Assembly: GCF_900167535.1 (NCBI RefSeq)
Contig: NZ_FUYE01000004.1
Span: forward strand, 164,709-228,708
Source: Prosthecobacter debontii
Lineage (GTDB): Bacteria; Verrucomicrobiota; Verrucomicrobiia; Verrucomicrobiales; Verrucomicrobiaceae
Direction: 5' to 3'
DNA: 64,000 nt
Below the pieces are notes generated by a model, which worked only from the letters and a program-made list of their open reading frames with translations, did not search any database and was not told the DNA's origin. Shown here in pieces: positions 35,618 to 41,893 of the stretch. The number at the start of each line of letters is the position of its first letter. Position 1 is the first letter of the stretch. A program made the translations under genes and the position numbers.

Positions 35618-35950
35618 ATGCCTAACCAACGAAGCAAGGATAAAGTGAAAGTGAACGTCTGGATGACAGACACACAGAAGAAGCAGCTTGAACAAAAGGC
35701 TGCTGATTTAGGCTTTCCCAGTTTGACTGAGTTTCTTCAAGCCGTGGCAAACGGCACTGTGAAAGTCAGCCTCAAGATCGCGCTCCTGTGCTGCCTGATC
35801 GCGAAGCTCACACAAAGCCCCACGAGCTGGAGCAGCGCGGAAGTCTATGCTGAGGCTGTCGGCACTGGCCTAACGTGGTTCGGCACGGGAGCCGCTTACG
35901 TTTTGTCTGGCCTTTTTGAAGTGGGCAGCACAATTCTTGCCTCCCTGTGA
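35618..35950 (+). CDS. Membrane-anchored ribbon-helix-helix-like protein
   Basis: This 110-aa protein is read from ATG at 35618 (MPNQRSKDKVKVNVWMTDTQ). The N-terminal half has the RHH pattern: strand VKVNVWMTD, helix QKKQLEQKAADLG, then FPSLTEFLQAVANG. It continues into a hydrophobic segment (VSLKIALLCCLIAKL) and a second hydrophobic C-terminal stretch (TGLTWFGTGAAYVLSGLF). It is divergent from the Arc-like gene and shares the operator region, so it is probably the lysogenic partner of the switch. A membrane-tethered RHH repressor would be unusual. Function is inferred. Confidence 0.65.
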   Translation: MPNQRSKDKVKVNVWMTDTQKKQLEQKAADLGFPSLTEFLQAVANGTVKVSLKIALLCCLIAKLTQSPTSWSSAEVYAEAVGTGLTWFGTGAAYVLSGLFEVGSTILASL

Positions 35951-35951
35951 T

Positions 35952-36026
35952 ATGAAAACCGAGGATGTGCTTCCGCCCGAATTGATCGATCAACTCAGAG
36001 ACTTTGGGTTCATCGCGTTCATGTGA
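35952..36026 (+). CDS. Possible 24-aa peptide
   Basis: An ATG one base after the stop of the RHH-membrane gene opens a 24-codon frame (MKTEDVLPPELIDQLRDFGF then IAFM). The close spacing and acidic, helix-like composition are gene-like, but it is very short. Confidence 0.25.
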   Translation: MKTEDVLPPELIDQLRDFGFIAFM

Positions 36027-36155
36027 ACAGCATTGACATTTTTTAATGGAGGTCAAGTTGCAGGCGGTTATGCCGATAATCAGGCCTGAGAACAGAATAG
36101 GGAGGGTCATGATTATGTTTCATCGTTGGCGTGGCGTCATTTTCATACCACAGGG

Positions 36156-36198
36156 ACAATAAAAAGCCCGGCCAGTGGTGGAGCACTTGGCCGGGCTT
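36156..36198 (-). terminator. Rho-independent terminator after the integrase
   Basis: An 11-bp perfect stem (AAGCCCGGCCA at 36164-36174 with TGGCCGGGCTT at 36188-36198) and a 13-base loop. On the minus strand the stem is followed by TTTTTATTG, so it ends leftward integrase transcripts and insulates the switch region. Confidence 0.85.
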
Positions 36199-36383
36199 CA
36201 TGCAGCGGGAACTGAGAGAGCCAGATGACTCAGGCTCCACCCAAAGTTCTTCTGCGGTGAGTAGATACTGACTCCCCAAACCTTATTCCACAAGGATAAA
36301 ACGATGCTTACCCCTAACTGGTTACACTCGTATATGTGACCAGAAATCGAACAGGTAACGAACAGGAAATAAAGCGGAAATAG

Positions 36384-36404
36384 TCGGCATTAATCGGCAT
36401 AAAC
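36384..36404. promoter_or_regulatory. Putative integrase arm-type site, right end
   Basis: TCGGCAT occurs twice with the same spacing as the TCGGTAT pair at 193-213. It lies just downstream of the integrase gene. Confidence 0.4.
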
Positions 36405-36465
36405 CGAACATTTTCTGAAACTGGAATGATACCAAAGTGATATGTAAACACTTTTTTTGTGACGG

Positions 36466-37671
36466 CTAAGCGGCCACCGCAAACCACGCCTTGCCGTCTT
36501 CTCTCCGCAGCGGGCGGCGGTAGTGCTTCTTGATGATCGTCTCAGAGTTACCTGTCCATTCGGCCACTTGCCCCTTGCTGACGCCGTTCGCGATCTGATA
36601 GGAGATGTAACTGTGCCGCATCACATCGACTTCCCACTTGGTGATGATCTTCGCAGCCCTCGCCAGCTTGCTGATTTTATGTTGTGGATTAGGCGGGCAG
36701 CATAGACCCTTCGCATCTTTCCAGGGTTCAAGAAGCTTTCTCGCCAGTGGGCACATAGGGACGAACCTTTGATCCGGCGTCTTCTCTGCTACAGTATCAT
36801 CGATGTGCAGATAGCCCCGCTTCCAATCAAACAGCTCCCAGCGAACACGCTCAATCTCGGTCGGGCGGGGACCAAACCAACAGCCGATAATCAGATACGG
36901 CCGTAGCGTCTCAGGTAGGATAGCTAGGATTGCCCGTGCTACCTCAGAAGTCCAGATCTTGGGATTGGTCCGCACCTCCAGCCTCTCGATAGATGCCGCT
37001 GCATGAGGCTCCCCGGGGGCCAGCATCTTCTGTTCGGGTTCCTGGCACCAGTTCAGGAAAGCTTTCCACGTTTTCACGCGGTTATTGAAGGTGTTTCGAG
37101 ATGGCGACTCATCTCCTTTCACCGGTCTAGCGATCCATTGCTGAAGCACTGGCTTGGTGATTTCCTCCAGCATTACACCGGTGTGAGAAGCATCAAAGGC
37201 GGCGAGCTCCTGCCGGGGAGCTTTGGAACTGAACTTCGACATCCCTGGTGTATTGAAGGTTTGGAGATATGAGTCCTTAGCGGTCGCAAATGTCACCTGC
37301 ACCAAGTCTGCGGCACCACTGGCAAGGAAGTGCTGAACCGCCCTTGGGATACTCGCTCCCTTGAGGCGTGTTTGGCAATCCTCCATCTCACGCAGCCATG
37401 CGAAAGCCGGACGATTTCCCGCCAGCTTTCGGACCAGCTCAAGCACCTGAGAATCCTCGATCGTGACAACCCGCCCGCCCTGTTTGCCGGAGATTTCACG
37501 CGCCTTTTCTTTCGCCACTTCTACAGCTTCCTTTTCCGTCTGTGCGGTGGTCTGGCGTGGCCTCCTTGCCTCTCTCCAATAGATCACCCATCGGCCATCA
37601 TTACGGGGGCGGACGAGCACCGTGACACCGCCGTATTTAACCTTCTGCGTTCTGCTTTGTCCCTTTGCCAT
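36466..37671 (-). CDS. Tyrosine-recombinase phage integrase
   Basis: This 401-aa protein is read from ATG at 37671 (MAKGQSRTQKVKYGG); an upstream start at 37701 would add 10 residues. The N-terminal arm-binding part has VLVRPRNDGRWVIYWRE and the core-binding part lies near residues 95-210. Catalytic residues: Arg in FGPRPTEIERVRW, Lys in VAEKTPDQRFVPM, the MRHSYISY box (Arg-His, with Asp in place of the usual His three residues before Arg), Trp in AEWTGNS, and the nucleophile Tyr in KKHYRR, 18 residues from the C-terminus. It would integrate and excise this prophage at the 95-bp att site. It lies 53 bases inside attR. Confidence 0.92.
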   Translation of the reverse strand: MAKGQSRTQKVKYGGVTVLVRPRNDGRWVIYWREARRPRQTTAQTEKEAVEVAKEKAREISGKQGGRVVTIEDSQVLELVRKLAGNRPAFAWLREMEDCQTRLKGASIPRAVQHFLASGAADLVQVTFATAKDSYLQTFNTPGMSKFSSKAPRQELAAFDASHTGVMLEEITKPVLQQWIARPVKGDESPSRNTFNNRVKTWKAFLNWCQEPEQKMLAPGEPHAAASIERLEVRTNPKIWTSEVARAILAILPETLRPYLIIGCWFGPRPTEIERVRWELFDWKRGYLHIDDTVAEKTPDQRFVPMCPLARKLLEPWKDAKGLCCPPNPQHKISKLARAAKIITKWEVDVMRHSYISYQIANGVSKGQVAEWTGNSETIIKKHYRRPLRREDGKAWFAVAA

Positions 37672-37712
37672 GACACAACATGACACACGGAATTCATGCA
37701 CAAAAGAACATA

Positions 37713-37725
37713 TTTATCGGTATTA
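37713..37725. promoter_or_regulatory. Single arm-type motif beside attR
   Basis: TTTATCGGTATTA matches the second half of the left-end motif (TTATCGGTAT) and abuts the core repeat. Confidence 0.35.
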
Positions 37726-37818
37726 CCGGAGTGAGGGAGGATTGGAGGCCATCGTAATCCGTTGATTTACAACGATACCGGAATTGCGGTATCGTTGCAT
37801 CAAAGGCCAGGATGGCCT
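37724..37818. repeat. attR, right copy of the 95-bp attachment repeat
   Basis: Identical to 1-95, with the same internal dyad (CAACGATACC / GGTATCGTTG). The repeat ends in GGATGGCCT; a similar GGATGGCCTTACGCC also follows the second copy of the nearby non-coding element (39748-39762), so the bacterial target may be linked to that element family. Confidence 0.9.
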
Positions 37819-37842
37819 CACACCTTGTCACCCACCCATTCT

Positions 37843-38128
37843 ATCAAAAGACAGCGCAGGCCGAGCGACCGGAGCGCGAGTATGGCGGAGCCTACTTGCC
37901 CAGCTTTCCCAGGACGACGAAGTCCAGGAAAAGGTGGGGTAGTCTTGGCTCTCGCAGAGGCCTTGGCCGTCCGACATCGAAGACGAAACAAGTACAGTGC
38001 CTCGTCACCTCGCTTCGTTCAGCCTACACCCGCTCCGGTCGGGCGACTGCTCGGGCCGTGGGGAAGAGGGCGAGAGTCGAAGACTTCTTTTTCGCTAGCA
38101 TCACGGCGTGTTGGGACAACGTCCTACC
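37843..38128. repeat. Non-coding repeat element, copy 1
   Basis: This is about 285 bp and similar throughout to 39464-39744. It begins ATCAAAAGACAGCGCAGGCC and ends near TTGGGACAACG. Arms CGACCGGAGCG (37866-37876) and CGCTCCGGTCG (38031-38041) are perfectly complementary. No protein-like frame is conserved between the two copies, which suggests an RNA or DNA structural element. Confidence 0.65.
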
Positions 38129-38196
38129 GCCACGGACAGACTTGAGTTTTATTTTTAGCCTTGCCTCCGTGAATCCCTGTGAGGTGTAATGCCTCC

Positions 38197-38785
38197 ATGA
38201 ATGAGTCCCCCCCTCAGACACGAACTGGCTGGTGTTGGTGGCATTGGCTTGTGTCAGGCACTGTGCTGATTTTGCTGATCGTTACTCTGATAGGAGGCCA
38301 CCTCCAATGAGGCCTTCCGTCGTTTGTTTCAGGAAGGCTTGGTTCGAGATGAAACCATCTTTGGCTGTCCGAGATCAGGTTTCATGCCGGACAAAAATCT
38401 CGGCACAGCGCCCGACTATGATCAGGCACTGCTTCCTGGAGAAAATCACTGGATGATGGTTGCTGGCCTAAGCTCGACCTCGCCATCCTACTACCCCGTC
38501 GTCCTGGAAAATTCAGCTCAAGCCAGTTGGCCTCCTACTTGGACTGATTCAACGTGGTGGGGAAACCTCCTTGGGACAAAACGGGAGAGAGGAATGGCTT
38601 GGAAAGATCAAACGGTGATCATTGCCTACAATGACGCTTCCGTGGGGACGGTGAAGCTGGAACAAAAAGGGGAGTATTTGCATCTGCCTGCCGACATCCT
38701 CGCGCCCGAGGGTAAGGAGCCCTTACCACCCATGAAAATACTCGATATCGAAGTGGAGCGAAATAAGGCACCCCATGCGCAGTGA
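38197..38785 (+). pseudogene. Prepilin-like protein gene with a frameshift after the membrane segment
   Basis: From ATG 38197 the frame encodes a membrane N-terminus (WWHWLVSGTVLILLIVTLIG) and stops at 38308-38310. The next frame, without its own start, reads SNEAFRRLFQEGLVRDETIF and continues as DKNLGTAPDYDQALLPGENH, WMMVAGLSSTSPSYYPVVLE, ending at 38785. The two parts together look like one secreted prepilin-like protein of the kind common in Verrucomicrobiota. A single indel near 38290-38305 would restore it. It is decayed or carries a sequencing error. Confidence 0.55.
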
Positions 38786-38823
38786 CGGATGAGTGAACGC
38801 ACTCTTTAGACTCCTTGAGACCG

Positions 38824-39290
38824 ATGAAAAAAATCAAAAGACCCGGCTGCTTGATCGCCGTGGCCATCGTCGGCGGGATTTCCCTATGGCTAGGGGTGGC
38901 ATATTCAATCTGTTATACCTGGCCTATGGGAATATGAACTTGGAACCCGCCATTGTCTCTTACATGAAAGCCAATCAAGATCGCTGGCCTTCGTCCTGGG
39001 AGGATCTGCACCGCTACTATCGAGATATGCACTTCCAAATTCACACCACATGGTTCATTCGCAGGTACTTCACCGTGGCTTGGGATATCGACCCTTTTGC
39101 CGTGGCGGAGCAGACTCCAGAGGCGCGTAGCAACCACCTGCTGTTAAATGTTAAGGATGACCTCTGCACGGTCGTTTACAGGCACCATCTGGAAGGCCCC
39201 GGTGGCGGTCAGCGGCGTTGGGTCCTTCCTTCCATGATCGAGGACTACGTCCGAGAACGGAAAGGTCTGCCACCTCGCAAGCGGTGGTGA
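38824..39290 (+). pseudogene. Small membrane protein gene with a frameshift after the membrane segment
   Basis: ATG 38824 encodes MKKIKRPGCLIAVAIVGGIS with a membrane helix, and stops at 38934-38936. A different frame then continues NLEPAIVSYMKANQDRWPSS up to the stop at 39288-39290 (about 117 residues, ending GLPPRKRW). The second part is a plausible soluble domain without a good start of its own. One indel near 38930 joins them. Function is unknown; it is adjacent to another gene broken in the same way. Confidence 0.5.
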
Positions 39291-39316
39291 ATTTACAAAG
39301 AGACGGTCCTTGGTAG

Positions 39317-39336
39317 GGACGAGCTGCGTCTCGTCC
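39317..39336. repeat. Short palindromic hairpin
   Basis: GGACGAG, 6-base loop, CTCGTCC: a 7-bp perfect stem just after the preceding broken gene. It resembles a dispersed REP-like palindrome or a weak terminator; no T run follows. Confidence 0.45.
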
Positions 39337-39463
39337 GTGACTTCGGGGGCGAAGGAGGCGCGGAGCTAAAGCGGTGTGAATCGGCCTAACAAAATCCATC
39401 ACCGTCCCGCCATCTCCGCTTTCAGAAAAGTCGGACCCGGCGCAGCGGTTCCCCACCAACCCA

Positions 39464-39744
39464 ATCAAAAGACAGCGCAGGCCGAGCGACTGGAGCGCGA
39501 GTATGGCGGAGCCTACTCGCCTGACCTTCCCAGGACGGAGGCGACCTTGAAAGGTGGAGTGCTCTAGACGGTCGCAGAGGCCTTGGCCATCCGACATCGA
39601 AGGCCGGCAAGTGGCGAGTAGCGTCCGCTTCGCTCAGCATACACGCGCTCCGGTCGGGCGACTGTGAGTGCCGATGGATAGGAGCGAGAGTCATAGACCT
39701 CTTTGCACCTACCTCGGCGGTGCGTTGGGACAACGCTCTCTACC
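39464..39744. repeat. Non-coding repeat element, copy 2
   Basis: Diverged copy of 37843-38128. Its left arm CGACTGGAGCG (39487-39497) has T for C but still pairs with CGCTCCGGTCG (39646-39656) through one G-U wobble. The rest keeps matching blocks (TCGCAGAGGCCTTGGCC, CCGACATCGAAG, TTGGGACAACG). The two copies flank the broken membrane-protein genes as direct repeats. Confidence 0.65.
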
Positions 39745-39788
39745 TAAGGATGGCCTTACGCCTTGAAGACACGCGGCAGCGACGTGGT

Positions 39789-39807
39789 CCGCACACGCCG
39801 TGTGCGG
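39789..39807. repeat. Perfect 8-bp hairpin
   Basis: CCGCACAC, 3-base loop GCC, GTGTGCGG. It lies in a gene-free stretch between repeat copy 2 and the nuclease remnant; function is unknown. Confidence 0.45.
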
Positions 39808-39930
39808 GATACCGCGTCGAAGTCTGAACGAGGCGTGATCCCCCTCTGATCCTGGAAGTCTCCCAGACTCGACGGCATCCTCCCTGACCATCCCTCTGCA
39901 CGACCTCTTCGGTTTACAGTCTCGTCTGGC

Positions 39931-40690
39931 CTGCCGAACGGCTTTCCGCACGCCAACGCGAAGAAAGATCCGACTTACTTATTGGCTCCGGTCGAACTCG
40001 TCGGAAGCTTCAAGCTCGCGAATATCAACCCAACCCTGCTGGAAGCCTTGCTGCATAAGTTTTTTCAGCCGCCAGATTGGACATGGAACTGAAAGATCGT
40101 TTCGGCGGTCAGGTGGAACCCCGGAAATGGTATCTGGTGCCGCTGAACGGGATTGAGGAAACCATTGAGAAAATCCGTGCAGGGACCTTGGCTGATTATT
40201 ACTATGATCCCTGGCAGTGCCCAAATCGTCCGAATGAGACCGAAAGGCTCGAAAGCGCGTGACTGGTGGCCAATCAATGAAGAAGCCGGACTGGTAAAAG
40301 AATGTGCGTTGCGCTTTGGCGGCGGGAAGTTGGAGAAAGAACTGACTCCTGCCGGGGAACAGGTGCAGGCTTATCCGAAACTTGGAGAGCTGAGAAAACG
40401 CTCTATGACCGATCCTTTCACATCGTGGACGATGTGAAGCAGAATATGGGTATATCTTCTTTGCCCTCCAGCGAGCAGGGAAATGGCTGGAGTGGCTAGA
40501 GCCGCAAGATGAGCTGCTGTATGTCTGCCTCTTTATCCATCTGCATGATGTGGAGGTGCCGCGCGGCTATGAGAAGCCCGAATACGTGCGAGCCTATGAG
40601 GCGAATCGAGAGCGTGCCGCCGCCCTGGCGCGCCGCCTGCGCCCGCGGGTGGAGAAGGAGATCCAGGCCTGGGAGCGGCGAAAGTCATAG
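39931..40690 (+). pseudogene. GIY-YIG / T5orf172-type nuclease remnant, multiply frameshifted
   Basis: Consecutive frames spell one family. GLPNGFPHANAKKDPTYLLA and LLEALLHKFFQPPD run to about 40078. A one-base slip leads to MELKDRFGGQVEPRKWYLVP and IEKIRAGTLADYYYDP. Near 40210 the frame changes to GSAQIVRMRPKGSKARDWWP, then near 40405 to LYDRSFHIVDDVKQ, and near 40450 to FALQRAGKWLEWLEPQDELL, ending at 40690. The first half recalls the C-terminus of GIY-YIG (MUG113/T5orf172) proteins. The second half may be a separate gene fused by decay. At least four frameshifts show it is dead. Confidence 0.6.
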
Positions 40691-40975
40691 GTCCAACGAG
40701 AGCCGGACAAAGCGGATGCTTCCATAAATGAACAAGGGGAGGCCCAGGAGCATGCCGAATATTCCAAAAAAGCAAAAACTAATCCCAAATACAAGGCAAA
40801 CCAATGATGTCGTCCTAGCCATAATTTTTATCGCACAATGTAATTCGTCTGTAATGCGCCGCAATCTGGATTCAAAATGATCTGGTCGGCTGGCTTCCAG
40901 TCTTGAAAGAAATCGACTCAAGAGTCTTCTTTTAGAGTAGGACAACCTTCCTATTTCCTCGGCCTTGGGTTTCAA
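40685..40975 (-). CDS. Small membrane protein
   Basis: This 96-aa protein has a basic N-terminal half and two adjacent hydrophobic segments (LVCLVFGISFCFFGIFGMLL then GLPLFIYGSIRF, residues about 57-90) that could form a membrane hairpin. It is unrecognised. Its 3' end overlaps the nuclease remnant by 6 bases on the opposite strand, and it diverges from the carbonic anhydrase gene. Confidence 0.55.
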   Translation of the reverse strand: MKPKAEEIGRLSYSKRRLLSRFLSRLEASRPDHFESRLRRITDELHCAIKIMARTTSLVCLVFGISFCFFGIFGMLLGLPLFIYGSIRFVRLSLDL

Positions 40976-41041
40976 CTTGTCGAAGAGGAAGGCTTCGTGG
41001 ATAAGGTGTGGCGTTTTACCCTTCTTCCTTCATTCATCCCC

Positions 41042-41686
41042 ATGCCCGAAATCCAAGAACTCTTCGAAAACAATCGCAACTGGTCCAAGCGCATCCGTGA
41101 GCAAGATCCGGAGTTTTTTAAGAAGCTGTCGCTGCAGCAGACGCCGGAGTTTTTGTGGATCGGCTGCTCGGACAGTCGGGTGCCGGCCAATGAGATCGTG
41201 GATCTGCTGCCGGGGGAGCTGTTTGTGCATCGGAACGTGGCGAATGTGGTGGTGCACACGGATCTGAATTGCCTGTCGGTGCTGCAATTCGCGGTGGACA
41301 TCCTGAAGGTGAAGCATGTGATGGTGGTGGGTCACTATGGCTGCGGCGGGGTGCGGGCGGCGCTGCGCGGGGATCGCGTGGGGCTGGCGGATAACTGGCT
41401 GCGGCATGTGCAGGATGTGCGGGACAAGCATCGCACGCGTCTGAGCGGTCTGCCGAACGAAGAAGAAACGGTGAATCGCCTGTGCGAGCTGAACGTGATC
41501 GAGCAGGTGGTGAATCTGGGCCAGACGACAGTGGTGCAGGATGCGTGGGAGCGGGGGCAGCCGCTGTCCATCCATAGCTGGGTTTACGGTCTGAAAGACG
41601 GTCTGGTGAAGGACCTGGGCGCGACGGTGAAGGCGGCCGATGAGATGGCGGAGATCCCGTATCAAGCGATGGAGCGTCTGGGCTGA
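41042..41686 (+). CDS. can: Beta-carbonic anhydrase
   Basis: This 214-aa enzyme interconverts CO2 and bicarbonate. It is read from ATG at 41042 (MPEIQELFENNRNWSKRIRE); an upstream in-frame start would add 15 residues. Zinc site: Cys in IGCSDSRVP with the Asp/Arg dyad, then His and Cys in VVGHYGCGGV. ELFVHRNVAN and YGLKDGLVKDLG also fit the family. Length is typical for a bacterial beta-class enzyme, which is cytoplasmic. It stands alone, with pseudogenes to the left and an esterase to the right. Confidence 0.93.
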   Translation: MPEIQELFENNRNWSKRIREQDPEFFKKLSLQQTPEFLWIGCSDSRVPANEIVDLLPGELFVHRNVANVVVHTDLNCLSVLQFAVDILKVKHVMVVGHYGCGGVRAALRGDRVGLADNWLRHVQDVRDKHRTRLSGLPNEEETVNRLCELNVIEQVVNLGQTTVVQDAWERGQPLSIHSWVYGLKDGLVKDLGATVKAADEMAEIPYQAMERLG

Positions 41687-41893
41687 GTCCAGGCGGGCTT
41701 GAAAGGAGCGCAGGCACTCTTGCCCGCCATCCTCTCGGGCGAATGATCTCCAGCAGATTCAGGGAGGCCAGCGGATTGGAATCAATCGGTCATCGGTGGG
41801 CTTTCTTGAATCTGCGGGAAGTTGCCCTCATGATGACGATGGGTGTGTTTTCGTGATGGGTTGAGGCAACTCATGTCGTATTGGCTTGTCTCC

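Larger units (their letters stand above)
36027..36465. other. Gene-poor region between switch and integrase
   Basis: This holds a strong hairpin terminator (36164-36198), a small dyad GAGCC...GGCTC near 36214-36240, direct repeats of CGAACAGG near 36347-36368, and a paired TCGGCAT arm-type motif (36384-36404). I see no convincing gene; short frames here look like shadows. Confidence 0.45.
1..37818. mobile_element. Temperate podovirus-type prophage, att site to att site
   Basis: The element is bounded by a perfect 95-bp direct repeat. It carries a tyrosine integrase at the right end, a control region, replication genes, terminase, capsid, T7-like tail tubular and internal-virion genes, portal, scaffold, tail fibre and an endolysin. 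No structural frame is visibly broken, so it may be functional. All morphogenesis genes are on the minus strand and often overlap by 1-11 bases, which suggests one long late transcript. No phage RNA polymerase or DNA polymerase gene is visible. The left repeat may extend beyond the window. Confidence 0.93.

Noticed and set aside
35808-36110. Minus-strand frame with a lipoprotein-like start (MTLPILFSGLIIGITACNLT)
   Set aside because: It runs antisense through the better supported plus-strand RHH-membrane gene and its later part has no protein-like pattern. Only the first residues look like a lipoprotein signal.
37762-38221. Overlapping open frames over attR and repeat copy 1
   Set aside because: They differ between the two element copies, are Arg/Ser-rich and have no start context; the conserved feature is the DNA or RNA structure.
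39151-39956. Minus-strand frames opposite the broken genes and repeat copy 2
   Set aside because: They are antisense to better supported coding remnants or lie in non-coding repeat; composition is Arg/Pro/Ser-rich as expected for shadows.
41030-41717. Long minus-strand frames opposite the carbonic anhydrase gene
   Set aside because: They are His/Arg- or Pro/Ser-rich shadows of a well recognised gene on the other strand.
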